Shown here: piece after piece, positions 14,800-23,279 of the stretch | Numbering within the stretch: position 1 is the stretch's first letter | Layout: each line of letters begins with the position of its first letter | Source of the DNA: a virus | DNA: 64,000 nucleotides | Direction: 5' to 3' (one strand) | IMG/VR virus record: IMGVR_UViG_3300027749_000062 | Span: 1-64,000 of that record | Position numbers and translations under genes: made by a program | Notes under the pieces: generated by a model | Databases searched by the model: none | What the model saw: the letters and a program-made list of their open reading frames with translations, nothing else | What the model was told of the DNA's origin: nothing

Positions 14800-16137
14800 T
14801 TACATCAAGTTTTTAACTGCAAATAGACGGTAATACACATTTGCTTGTGAAGTCAATAGGCCATTGCCTTTTGTGATACCTTCTGCGAATGGGTTTGCAA
14901 CCATGCCGTAACGAGTCTTGAATCCAATTTTTGGTTGGAATGTGAACTGGTCAACTGCACGAACCATTTGTAGAGGAACGTATGGGCAGTAGAATAGACC
15001 AGCGTCATAAGGAGAAGAACCCTTATAACCGATAGTAACCAATTCTTGGTTAGATGTATAACCACCATAGTATGGATCGATATACACTTTGATACGACCG
15101 TGTAACAAACCTGCAAAGGTGTTACCTGTATCATCAACTTGTAGGTCAGCTTGTAGAGCAGGTGTGTAAGAAAGAACACCGGCCATTGCCATCGCAGAAG
15201 CAACGTCAGATGAAACAATCATCACGTTACCTTTACCACGACGAGTTTGTTTTGCAATTACGTTTGCATCACGTTCAACTTGGAAAATCAAGCCTTTGAA
15301 ACGCTCAACAGACCAACGGCCGTTAGAGTCAGTATCAAGGTCAAAATAACCAGCAGTAGTTGTACCGTATTGAGCACCAATTTTTGCTACGTTGTAGATT
15401 GTACGGATAACTTCACGGTTGATTTCAGCAAGAATCTCAGTAGAAAGAATGTTGCTCAATTCTGTTTCAGCATCCAAACCGTGGATAGCTTTCAAGTCTT
15501 GTGCAAGTTCTAGTGAGTATTCAGCTTTCAACGCACGGCTTTGAGCAGTAACAGTAACTTTCTCGATTGAGAATGCCATTTGTTGGAATGCTGCACCGGC
15601 TTCTGAACCAAGCAATTCCGCATTAGCTGTTGGCATACCGATACCAGAAGTGGTATTAGCAGTGCCTGAAGCATTGATTTGGAAGAATGTGTTTGAGTCT
15701 GTCGCTGTTGTACCTGTGAAACCATATGGATTCAATGAAGAATTCATACCAGAGAAAATGGTATTAGCTTCGTTGTAGAATGCTTCTGGGTTACTTGAAC
15801 CTTGACCAGTGTAACGAGCTCGCATTGCGAAAATCAAACCTGTAGGACCAGTCATTGGTTGAACACCAGCAACATCATACGCAATTAGGTTAGGCAATGA
15901 ACGACGAACCAAGCTGATTAAGATTGGGTCAAAGTTAGAGATACCACCAGCTACGTTTGTAGGACCATTGTCTGTCAAAGTCTCATTAAGAGCTTGACGG
16001 TCTTGACGCATTGCTTGGTGTTGATTTTCCAAAACAAGTGCAGTAACTGCTTTCTTGTATGGGTCTTTGATGGATGCCAATTCTGGATGTTCCAAAACTG
16101 GTGCCCATTTTTGTTGTAGTTCTTCTGTCATATACAT
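14800..16137 (-). CDS. 23: Major capsid protein gp23
   Basis: gp23 forms the hexamers of the head. The 445 residues (T4 521, relatives near 450-470) contain the diagnostic LVRRSLPNLIAYDVAGVQPM stretch at about 77-96, then TGLIFAMRARYTG. The first 52 residues are a likely scaffold-binding propeptide; Leu-Asn-Glu at 50-52 fits the gp21 protease rule (Leu/Ile-X-Glu). The start at 16137 has GGAGA eight bases upstream; a second ATG two codons later is possible. An AATAAATA late box lies 32 bases upstream, and a UUCG terminator follows. This is expected to be the most abundant virion protein. Confidence 0.97.
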   Translation of the reverse strand: MYMTEELQQKWAPVLEHPELASIKDPYKKAVTALVLENQHQAMRQDRQALNETLTDNGPTNVAGGISNFDPILISLVRRSLPNLIAYDVAGVQPMTGPTGLIFAMRARYTGQGSSNPEAFYNEANTIFSGMNSSLNPYGFTGTTATDSNTFFQINASGTANTTSGIGMPTANAELLGSEAGAAFQQMAFSIEKVTVTAQSRALKAEYSLELAQDLKAIHGLDAETELSNILSTEILAEINREVIRTIYNVAKIGAQYGTTTAGYFDLDTDSNGRWSVERFKGLIFQVERDANVIAKQTRRGKGNVMIVSSDVASAMAMAGVLSYTPALQADLQVDDTGNTFAGLLHGRIKVYIDPYYGGYTSNQELVTIGYKGSSPYDAGLFYCPYVPLQMVRAVDQFTFQPKIGFKTRYGMVANPFAEGITKGNGLLTSQANVYYRLFAVKNLM

Positions 16138-16168
16138 GAGGGTTTCTCCTTGTGTGAAATTGATTTTT

Positions 16169-16176
16169 TATTTATT
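16169..16176 (-). promoter_or_regulatory. Late promoter box for gp23
   Basis: AATAAATA, seven of eight matches to the T4 late consensus TATAAATA, overlapping the gp22 stop codon and 32 bases before the gp23 ATG. The strong gene and its own terminator downstream support a dedicated promoter here. Confidence 0.6.
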
Positions 16177-17350
16177 ACTTTAGTGATTTAGAAATACCGG
16201 CGACATATTGGTCGATTGAAGGATCAGATGAACGCGGTGTCTTCTTTTCTTCTTCGATTAAAACTTCATCATCTAAAGCTGAATCCGTTGCAACTGTATA
16301 GTCTTCTTTGAAATACGATGACTTCAAAGTTTCTAGTTTGGTTGCGAATTCATCTTCTGTAGTAAATTCCACACTCTCTGCGAGCGATTTTAATTTTTCT
16401 ACTTGAGTTTGTGTCAAGCCGTCGCATGCTTCATAAACAGCTTCGACTTTCTTTTGCTCGTTTAACTCTTTAGTTAAAGCGATACCTTTTGTGATTTGTT
16501 CGTTAAGAGCATCTTCAAGTTCTGCAACTTTTCCTGCCATTTCTGAAACAACATCAACTTTGTCTTCTGGAATATCAATATAGTGTTCGATGAATAGATT
16601 GCGTAGACCACCAATGAAGTCTTCTGCAATTTCTGAACGTAGACCATTTTCAATAGCCAATTCATTTTGTTCCATCCACTCATTAACCATATAGTTTAGA
16701 TACTCATCAACCTTACCTGCTAGTTCTTCTTTGATTTCTTCAACAGCAGATTCGAATTGTTCAACTAATTGTTTTTCAACTTCTTCAGCAATAACTTCGA
16801 TGCGAGACATAACTGCTGCTTCGAAAATTGTAGTTGCCTTTTGTTTGAATTCTTCTGAAAGGTTTTCGCCTTCTAGTAATGCCTTAACATCATCAGACAT
16901 ATCTAAATTCTCAGAATAAGACTGGAATGTAGCGCCTGGATTTGCTTGCATTGTTTGTTTTGGTGGTTTACCAGCAATACGGTCACGGATAGCATCATAC
17001 TGTGATTCTGTGCCTTGAACACCGCCTGGATCACTACTACCAGTATCACCAGCTTTATCTTGACCTGGTTGGCCTTTTAATTTCATCATTCCTTGTGCGC
17101 TAACTGGAGGTGTTGCACCTGGAGGTGTTGCTGTTGGAACGCCCTTTAGGTAATCTGGTAATGGATCATTAACATCATTTGGTGAATCGCCAATTTTACC
17201 TGCGTCTTGCTGGCCATAAGCAATAGATGTTGATAGTTTTCCACCCTTGTTTCCGGGCCCACGCTTTGCTGCAATATTTGAATCGAAAGTTTCTTTAGCA
17301 CCTTCTAGAATAGCAGTAGCGGCTTCTGACAGTTTAAATCTGTTTGTCAT
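16175..17350 (-). CDS. 22: Prohead core scaffold gp22
   Basis: gp22 is the main internal scaffold of the prohead and is cut to small peptides by gp21 during maturation. The 391 residues are charged and largely helical: an N-terminal FKLSEAATAILEGAKE helix, a Gly/Pro-rich variable section (about 35-140), and a long acidic coiled-coil region (about 150-320) rich in Glu, Lys and Ala. T4 gp22 has 269 residues, so this copy is longer by the low-complexity section. A perfect TATAAATA box lies 28 bases upstream and an AAGGAG ribosome site is present. Position between gp21 and gp23 is standard. Confidence 0.92.
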   Translation of the reverse strand: MTNRFKLSEAATAILEGAKETFDSNIAAKRGPGNKGGKLSTSIAYGQQDAGKIGDSPNDVNDPLPDYLKGVPTATPPGATPPVSAQGMMKLKGQPGQDKAGDTGSSDPGGVQGTESQYDAIRDRIAGKPPKQTMQANPGATFQSYSENLDMSDDVKALLEGENLSEEFKQKATTIFEAAVMSRIEVIAEEVEKQLVEQFESAVEEIKEELAGKVDEYLNYMVNEWMEQNELAIENGLRSEIAEDFIGGLRNLFIEHYIDIPEDKVDVVSEMAGKVAELEDALNEQITKGIALTKELNEQKKVEAVYEACDGLTQTQVEKLKSLAESVEFTTEDEFATKLETLKSSYFKEDYTVATDSALDDEVLIEEEKKTPRSSDPSIDQYVAGISKSLK

Positions 17351-17377
17351 TTAAAAATCTCCTTGATTTTGATTATT

Positions 17378-17385
17378 TATTTATA
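17378..17385 (-). promoter_or_regulatory. Perfect T4-type late promoter for gp22
   Basis: TATAAATA, an exact match to the T4 late consensus recognised by gp55, directly after the gp21 stop and 28 bases before the gp22 ATG. No -35 element is required for this class. Confidence 0.8.
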
Positions 17386-17387
17386 GA

Positions 17388-18032
17388 TTAAAGTTTTTTG
17401 ACGAAGTTTTCAAATATGCGAAGACTTACTGCCTCGATTTCCGCTGAAGAAGCTTTTCTGATTTCTCTTACTGCTTCTGCGTGGTCTACTTCAGTCCAAA
17501 CACCATCAACCAACATCCATTCTTTTCCTTCCATGATACCTTGAACGAAAGCTCCAGGTGCTGAAGGGTCTGCTACAATATCCGCCGCTGTGGCCAGATA
17601 AAAATCGGATTGAACAACATTAACACCGTTAACATTTTTCAGTGATCCCATGCCTCTTGATGAAACTCCTAATGACGCACCGCCTTCAATTAATTGACGA
17701 GCGATATTTCCCATAGGAGTTGCCATAATTTTTGCTTTACCAATCCATTGAGTACCGTCTTCACGCAATCCAACAATCATGTGTGATACACGGTCTAAAT
17801 TAATTGTAGGTGAATCTGGATGTCCCAATTCACCAAATGCACGATTTTTGTTGATGTACTCTGTGGTATAACGATACACTTCTTTCTTCATCGTATTATA
17901 TTCATACAGGCGCCCATTCTTGTTTTTCTTTTCAGAAACAAGAAATGGACCTTCTATATACAGTTCTTTTTCTCCGTCAGCACCTTCGGTAATATAATTA
18001 ACGGTTTCGTTGATTTCTTTAATTAATTTCAT
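17388..18032 (-). CDS. 21: Prohead protease gp21
   Basis: This serine protease of the herpesvirus-assemblin type cleaves scaffold and capsid proteins after Leu/Ile-X-Glu inside the prohead. The 214 residues (T4 212) include the catalytic His71 in GELGHP and the catalytic Ser in GVSSRG (122-127), plus the KNGRLY stretch near 39-43 common in the family. It follows the conserved structural gene by one base and precedes the gp22 late promoter. The C-terminal helix (REIRKASSAEIEAVSLRIFE) is probably its inhibitory or core-binding tail. Confidence 0.95.
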   Translation of the reverse strand: MKLIKEINETVNYITEGADGEKELYIEGPFLVSEKKNKNGRLYEYNTMKKEVYRYTTEYINKNRAFGELGHPDSPTINLDRVSHMIVGLREDGTQWIGKAKIMATPMGNIARQLIEGGASLGVSSRGMGSLKNVNGVNVVQSDFYLATAADIVADPSAPGAFVQGIMEGKEWMLVDGVWTEVDHAEAVREIRKASSAEIEAVSLRIFENFVKKL

Positions 18033-18033
18033 A

Positions 18034-18588
18034 TTAACCTATCCCGTTATTACCGTTTGGTGTAATGCCATAAGGTGTGTAGTTGAATGCTGCAGGATCT
18101 CTGAATTGGCCGCGTGAATAGTATTCGTTATGTTTGCGTAATTCTAGAATGATTGTATAAGAATCATTTGCTAACATGCCGCGAGTTATGATACCAATAT
18201 TTCCATTTGCACCAGCTGTTCCTGCTGTGTTATTTGGAATAGTAATCCAGTTGCCATTGCCGTCATATTCACCATTACCATTTAAATAAAATATTGGTAG
18301 TGGTGTTGTGGCTTGCCAATTTAATTCAACGTCAGCTGTTGTTGCACTTGAACAATCGTACCACAAACGATACAATGAAAGTCCATAGTATGATAGTGCA
18401 GTATTCGCTGCACCACCTTGTGAGTTAGCAACAGGATAACCATTGGTTGCTAATGCACCAGAAAAGGTATTGGCCATGATTCTACTAGCATTAGATTCTT
18501 GGCCGGTACCGTCAAATTTACCTGTTAGTTTAATGACAACGTGTTGCGTGTCATCTTTTAGGATTTGATATGTAAAAGCATTTGCCAT
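18034..18588 (-). CDS. Conserved virion structural protein between gp20 and gp21
   Basis: A 184-residue protein known from cyanophage-like T4 relatives at the same place, starting MANAFTYQILKDDTQHVVIK and continuing with LTGKFDGTGQESNASRI. It is rich in Gly, Asn, Thr and aromatic residues, without a long helix, so a beta-sandwich is likely. A stretch of Trp/Tyr residues (YRLWYDC, VELNWQ) fits a packed sandwich core. T4 has no counterpart at this place. It is probably a head-associated or decoration protein, judged only by the surrounding head genes. A GGAAT sequence stands before the ATG. Confidence 0.7.
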   Translation of the reverse strand: MANAFTYQILKDDTQHVVIKLTGKFDGTGQESNASRIMANTFSGALATNGYPVANSQGGAANTALSYYGLSLYRLWYDCSSATTADVELNWQATTPLPIFYLNGNGEYDGNGNWITIPNNTAGTAGANGNIGIITRGMLANDSYTIILELRKHNEYYSRGQFRDPAAFNYTPYGITPNGNNGIG

Positions 18589-18602
18589 GTTTTATTCCAA
18601 TT

Positions 18603-19067
18603 TTAGTATCTGTCGCCGCTGCTGTGTGTGCGTCCAGTTTTTGTTTCTTTTGTTTTACCACCAGAAGATGATTTTGCAAACTCAGAAGGACCTTTGCTTT
18701 TCATTGTGAAAGCATTTGGTTTCTTTGGTCTTTCTTCTTTCTTTTCTGCATTTTCACCTTTTTCTTCATCTTCTTCGGCAACATGTTCCACTTCTTCTTT
18801 TTTATGGTCTGCCATAGTGTGCTTGCCATCACCGTTTTTATCTAAAGATTTCATCATCTTCTTTTCGGCTTTTTCATGTGCAGTACCTTCTTCACCTTCT
18901 TCTTTTTCCTCTTTAGCTTCTTGTCTGATTAAACTACCAGCAATTTCTTGTTTCTTTGCTTCAATAGCAGCAGTCACTCTATCGTGAATAGAAGCGTAAA
19001 GTTCGTTACGAAATTCTACACCATTGCTGTCCATTGCGTAATCGATTAAATTTCTTGTTGCGTCCAT
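18603..19067 (-). CDS. Prohead core protein, gp67/gp68-like, with an EF-hand loop
   Basis: T4 encodes small charged core proteins gp67 and gp68 between gp20 and gp21, and this 154-residue protein occupies that place. The N-terminus (VEFRNELYASIHDRVTAAIE, 17-36) is helical; the rest is highly charged and probably extended. Unusually, residues 76-87 read DKNGDGKHTMAD, which meets the spacing of an EF-hand or dockerin calcium loop (acidic or polar at 1, 3, 5 and 12, Gly at 6). The C-terminal 40 residues are rich in Lys, Ser and Gly. I cannot decide between gp67 and gp68. Confidence 0.72.
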   Translation of the reverse strand: MDATRNLIDYAMDSNGVEFRNELYASIHDRVTAAIEAKKQEIAGSLIRQEAKEEKEEGEEGTAHEKAEKKMMKSLDKNGDGKHTMADHKKEEVEHVAEEDEEKGENAEKKEERPKKPNAFTMKSKGPSEFAKSSSGGKTKETKTGRTHSSGDRY

Positions 19068-19079
19068 TTTTATCTCCTA

Positions 19080-20750
19080 TTAACTTAGTGTTCTTTTGAC
19101 TACTTCTAAAACCGGTTTATAATCTTCATTTTTTGGATTCTTCTCTTTTGCCTGGTTAACCTGTTTATCTAAGTTAGCCTGGTGAGTATTCTTCTCCATA
19201 TCTAGTTGTCCTAACATTTGTTGTTGTGCAACATCTGTGGTAACTCCGACTGGCAATCCAAATCCTGCATCTTTTTCTTTTTCCATTTCATCTTGCATGA
19301 CTTTGATTTCATCGTCATCCAAGCGCAATACGTTTCTTTGAATCCATGCCTGAGAGAAATATCTACCAGTGTATGGATCAACCTCACCTAACAACGACAA
19401 TCTTTCTTTCATCAACTCAGCTTCTTTAAGCTCAGTGAAATTATTGTCTTTAATAAAGTTATAGTGAATGTATTCTCTAAATGATTTCCATTCATCATCT
19501 GTACATATGCCTTTAAGTACACATTGTACTCTTAGACATTGGTCAAACAAATCTGAGAATCTACTTCTCATACGTCCAACAAACTTAGCAAACTTCAACT
19601 CGTCACGGGTAATCTCGCCAACACGGCCTAAAGAGAACCCAGACTGATTAGGATCTAACCTAGACACAGGAACATTCAATGACTTATATAGTTTCTTTTC
19701 AAAATACTTAACGTCTTCTAGCTCACCTAGGTTTTGTCCACCTGGAAGTGTAGTAATTTCTGTACCTTTGCCACCTTCTCTACGAGGCAACCAAAAGTCT
19801 TCCATCATAGACAAGAATTTACGGTCATCACGAATTTCACCTGTGTTGGCATCATATACCAACTTGTTCTTATACTTGACCATAATGTCGCGCAGATATT
19901 GTTCTGCTTTCAACTTGGGTAAATTACCCACATCAATGTAGAAAATACGGCGTTCAGGTGCTCTAGAGATACGATAGATAACTGTCGCATCTTCAATCAT
20001 ACGCAGCTGATTTAACGGTTTGATTGCTTTGTGTAGATATGATAAGACAACAGCCCTACGAGAATCCATAAGACCAGAAACCACAGAAACCACTGAATCT
20101 GTAGTAATTCTTGTACCAACTGGGCCATAGTTTGTAGAACTCCCTGTAGTTACTTTGTCATTGTAAATGTAATATTCATTTACAACATTCATAACTTCTA
20201 CGCCAGTGCGTTCATCTTTTTGTTTTTTGACTTCACGAATTTTACGCATTTTTCGTGGGTCAATATATCTTAATTCTCTAATACCTTTTGTTGGTTCTTC
20301 GCGGTCAACAATGATATGGTAATAGAGTTTTCCGTCGATGTAGTATCTACGGAATATGTCTTGTGCCATTTTCGTATAATTCAACATACGCAAAATAGTA
20401 CCGAATTCGTCTTTGATGGCCTTCTTAATCTTATCAGGTTGTTCTAGGTCATCTAAAATAATCTGAATGTTTTTACCATCATCATCTTGGCATATAGCTT
20501 CGTTTACAATATCATCAATAGCAGATTCAATTTCTGGTTGCATTGCCATTTCACGATAACGAGAAATTAATTCAACTTCATTCTTTGCAGTACCATCTAA
20601 GTCAACATATGTTCCATAATATGCAGCAGATGTAATCGTTAATGCACCGTCATCATTACTCGGTGGTGAGAATGATTGTTGAGAATCTTGTTTGTCTTCA
20701 TTCTCTTGGCGAGATATTGTGAAGCCAAAAAGTGAAAATTTATTTGCCAT
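19080..20750 (-). CDS. 20: Portal vertex protein gp20
   Basis: The portal dodecamer starts head assembly, binds the terminase and becomes the DNA channel. The 556 residues (T4 524) include the typical AMQPEIESAIDDIVNEAI segment (about 71-88), RYIDPRKMRKIREVKK near 166, a LPRREGGKGTEITTLPGGQN stretch near 320 and RVGEITRDELKFAKFVGRMR near 380. The C-terminal 60 residues are rich in Gln and Lys and are variable in the family. A UUCG terminator of gp19 lies 31 bases upstream, so the gene probably depends on read-through or a weak promoter of its own in that gap. Confidence 0.96.
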   Translation of the reverse strand: MANKFSLFGFTISRQENEDKQDSQQSFSPPSNDDGALTITSAAYYGTYVDLDGTAKNEVELISRYREMAMQPEIESAIDDIVNEAICQDDDGKNIQIILDDLEQPDKIKKAIKDEFGTILRMLNYTKMAQDIFRRYYIDGKLYYHIIVDREEPTKGIRELRYIDPRKMRKIREVKKQKDERTGVEVMNVVNEYYIYNDKVTTGSSTNYGPVGTRITTDSVVSVVSGLMDSRRAVVLSYLHKAIKPLNQLRMIEDATVIYRISRAPERRIFYIDVGNLPKLKAEQYLRDIMVKYKNKLVYDANTGEIRDDRKFLSMMEDFWLPRREGGKGTEITTLPGGQNLGELEDVKYFEKKLYKSLNVPVSRLDPNQSGFSLGRVGEITRDELKFAKFVGRMRSRFSDLFDQCLRVQCVLKGICTDDEWKSFREYIHYNFIKDNNFTELKEAELMKERLSLLGEVDPYTGRYFSQAWIQRNVLRLDDDEIKVMQDEMEKEKDAGFGLPVGVTTDVAQQQMLGQLDMEKNTHQANLDKQVNQAKEKNPKNEDYKPVLEVVKRTLS

Positions 20751-20780
20751 TTATTTTAAGTCCGTTCAAAAAATCATTAA

Positions 20781-20800
20781 AAGAGGACCGAAGTCCTCTT
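20781..20800 (-). terminator. Rho-independent terminator after gp19
   Basis: AAGAGGAC, the loop TTCG and GTCCTCTT form a perfect 8-bp stem with the stable C(UUCG)G loop on the minus strand, followed by TTAATGATTTTTT. It lies 16 bases after the tail tube stop and matches the design of the gp23 terminator. Confidence 0.88.
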
Positions 20801-20816
20801 TATATAGTAGACTAAA

Positions 20817-21407
20817 TTAGGTTGTTAAACCTGTGCTTTTCCCATCAGTGCCCGTAGTCCAGTACTGATATGCAAAAGTTACAGTAAATTCTTCAATTGT
20901 ATCGTTTGTTCCCCAATCTAAATCAATAGGAGACAAATCAACCGGAAACATGCCAACAAAATTATAAGATTTTATTACCTTGGCCGCATCGCCTGTTGGT
21001 CCACCTTTTCCATACTGATAAACTAGTGCGTCTAATGTATACGGTATTTTTGCTTGACCTCCCGCGGACCCAACTCCTCCATCAGTAGTTCTAACATTGG
21101 TTTCATGTGTGTTAATAGAATTCATCCATGATTCAAATGAATTTCTAATTAAAAAGTCTTCATCGTTAATAATAGTAATTGTCCAATCCGCAAAAGTTCT
21201 ATTACCAGCAAATTTCATTTCACGGCCAAAATAATACATTGGAACAATACCAAGTGTTGAACCCGGTAATTGTGCAGATTTTGCCATAAATTGAAGCTTA
21301 TCGGGAGCTCCTGCTATAGGTATTGCAGGCATACTCACCTGAAATAAATTAGGACGAGCTCCATCTCCCTTTAATCTTGTTGTAAAATCTGTAATCTGAA
21401 AAGCCAT
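20817..21407 (-). CDS. 19: Tail tube protein gp19
   Basis: gp19 hexamers stack to form the inner tube of the contractile tail. The 196 residues (T4 163) contain the tube motif QLPGSTLG (46-53), the YYFGREMKFAGNRTFADWTI strands (58-77) that follow it, and a C-terminal EEFTVTFAYQYW strand shared with other tube-fold proteins. An insert around residues 105-125 (Gly-rich) makes it longer than T4. An AATAAATA late box is 25 bases upstream, overlapping the end of gp18, and a strong terminator follows, as expected for a high-copy product. Confidence 0.94.
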   Translation of the reverse strand: MAFQITDFTTRLKGDGARPNLFQVSMPAIPIAGAPDKLQFMAKSAQLPGSTLGIVPMYYFGREMKFAGNRTFADWTITIINDEDFLIRNSFESWMNSINTHETNVRTTDGGVGSAGGQAKIPYTLDALVYQYGKGGPTGDAAKVIKSYNFVGMFPVDLSPIDLDWGTNDTIEEFTVTFAYQYWTTGTDGKSTGLTT

Positions 21408-21431
21408 TTTTTTCTCCTCTATTTGTTAGTT

Positions 21432-21439
21432 TATTTATT
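21432..21439 (-). promoter_or_regulatory. Late promoter box for gp19
   Basis: AATAAATA overlapping the gp18 stop codon, 25 bases before the gp19 ATG, the same word and layout as in front of gp23. It could give extra tube transcript beyond that read through from gp18. Confidence 0.55.
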
Positions 21440-23207
21440 ACGCGGTGGTGTTAGTAATTGTTGTGAAATTAACACCAGTACCAACTGCAACAAAATTCAA
21501 CTGGATAAAATTAATAGAACGAGCAGGTTGAATGTAAATATCGCCAACAAACTGATTGTTATTAATAACAGAAGGGGTATTATTTGTTGAATCGCAAACA
21601 ACTTGGAACGAACTGATACCTTTTTGTGCTTGAACAGAACGAAGATAAGGTGTTACCAACGAAACAAATTGTGCTTGTGTAAATGCATCATTAAATTCAA
21701 ATAGTGAGAATCTAGCTGCTCTTGCAATTGCTTGTTCAAGAACGATAAACAATCTACGAACATTGATACGGTCAAACGCAGAAGGTTGAGTTTGCATGGT
21801 TTTATCACCGAACAATACTGTACCTGATCCTGGGAATGAAACGATTGGATTAACAGCAACTTGATATAGATTATCTCTATTAGTTTGTGTTGGATTCCAT
21901 GCTACTTTAATAACATTCTTGATAACGCCGCGAGTATAACCAGCAGGTGAGTACCATGGACTTGTTGTTTGGTCTGTGTTTACGCACAATCCTGCAACGT
22001 CACCATTCATTGGAACCCAAACATAATTGTTATTGTAACGGTCAAACAAATATTTCCAACCAGAATCCGCAAATCCATAAGAACCATTTGGTCCGCCTGT
22101 CAATGAAGAAAGACCTGCCATCCAAGAAAGAACACTTGATTGTTCACTTCCTGAATTATTGACAACTGCTGATATTGGTGGTGAAACAAAAGCAACACAA
22201 TCTTTACGGGTAGCGGCCATGTTGATAGCTGCTGTTTGAACGGCTACATTTGTGTATGGACCTGTTGTCAACAATGAAATTGATGTTTGTGCAGTATCTG
22301 TAAAAAATGCCATAGCAGAAATAACATCCGCATCTGTAACAGCAACATCAACACCACCAGTCATTGGTAATGTATAAGGTGTAGCTAAAGTTGTGAAACT
22401 TGTATTGGCTGCTGTTCTACCCCATGTAGCATTCGTTGCAGAATAATTTACTGGATCAACTGCATAGATATATTTTGAGTTATTGAAAACAGCATTTTTG
22501 TAATAATTTGATTGACCAAGAGAATCAACTGAATCTACTGCTTTTGATAGATACGCGAATGTTTCTAAAACTGTACCTTTTGTTCCAGACAACAAACCAC
22601 CAGTATCAACAACTGCAATGTGAATTTGGTCATTTGCACCACCAACTTGTGTAGTGGAATAACTTGTACTTGGTGCACCATTGAAGAAACCTGCAAGAGC
22701 TACGTTTGCATAATTTGTTCCTGCAACATTATACAATGCAATATTCCATGAAGAAAATTGAGTTGTATTAGAACCAGCATCAACTACAGAAACTGTCAAT
22801 GAGTTTCCTAAAGCACCTGGATAACGAGCAATGAACGCGCCGTAAGAATTAGATGCACCTGAATTTAGTAATGTGTATTGGAAAGCATCTTTATTCAAAA
22901 CCTGTACAGCTGTACCAGCATTAACAGCATTTTTAGTTCCAGAATTAACTGCACGAACAACTTGAAGATTGTTTCCGTATGCCAAAAATGAAGCAGCTGT
23001 CCAAAAGGAAGAAGCAGTATTTGAATCTGGTTGATAAAAAATGTTAACAAGAGTTCTTTCGCTGTCAACTGTTGTAATTAATTTGCCTGGACCCCAGTTA
23101 AAGGCTCCTGCATAAGCACCGGCTGTAGTTAGAACTGAAGGAACAACTGTTGTTAAGTTGGTTTCGGTTGTAATTACGCCTGGAGATAATTGAGCTATTT
23201 GCGCCAT
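21438..23207 (-). CDS. 18: Tail sheath protein gp18
   Basis: gp18 forms the contractile sheath around the gp19 tube. The 589 residues (T4 659) begin with the family's QLSPGVITTETNLTT segment, followed by AGAFNWGPG, and end with the conserved core: NRDNLYQVAVNPIVSFPGSG, then DRINVRRLFIVLEQAIARAARF and a FNDAFTQAQFVSLVTPYLR stretch. The middle, variable part is the surface domain. An AGGAG ribosome site precedes the ATG and a CATAAATA box lies 54 bases upstream, just after the gp17 start region. Confidence 0.96.
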   Translation of the reverse strand: MAQIAQLSPGVITTETNLTTVVPSVLTTAGAYAGAFNWGPGKLITTVDSERTLVNIFYQPDSNTASSFWTAASFLAYGNNLQVVRAVNSGTKNAVNAGTAVQVLNKDAFQYTLLNSGASNSYGAFIARYPGALGNSLTVSVVDAGSNTTQFSSWNIALYNVAGTNYANVALAGFFNGAPSTSYSTTQVGGANDQIHIAVVDTGGLLSGTKGTVLETFAYLSKAVDSVDSLGQSNYYKNAVFNNSKYIYAVDPVNYSATNATWGRTAANTSFTTLATPYTLPMTGGVDVAVTDADVISAMAFFTDTAQTSISLLTTGPYTNVAVQTAAINMAATRKDCVAFVSPPISAVVNNSGSEQSSVLSWMAGLSSLTGGPNGSYGFADSGWKYLFDRYNNNYVWVPMNGDVAGLCVNTDQTTSPWYSPAGYTRGVIKNVIKVAWNPTQTNRDNLYQVAVNPIVSFPGSGTVLFGDKTMQTQPSAFDRINVRRLFIVLEQAIARAARFSLFEFNDAFTQAQFVSLVTPYLRSVQAQKGISSFQVVCDSTNNTPSVINNNQFVGDIYIQPARSINFIQLNFVAVGTGVNFTTITNTTA

Positions 23208-23260
23208 TTGTGTCTTCTCCTTAATATTGTTCTGATGTTTGGCAGTTTATACCAATGAAT

Positions 23261-23268
23261 TATTTATG
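23261..23268 (-). promoter_or_regulatory. Possible late promoter box for gp18
   Basis: CATAAATA, seven of eight matches to the late consensus, in the 72-base gap between gp17 and gp18, 54 bases before the sheath ATG. The distance is longer than for the other boxes, which lowers confidence. Confidence 0.45.
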
Positions 23269-23279
23269 AAACATAATTT

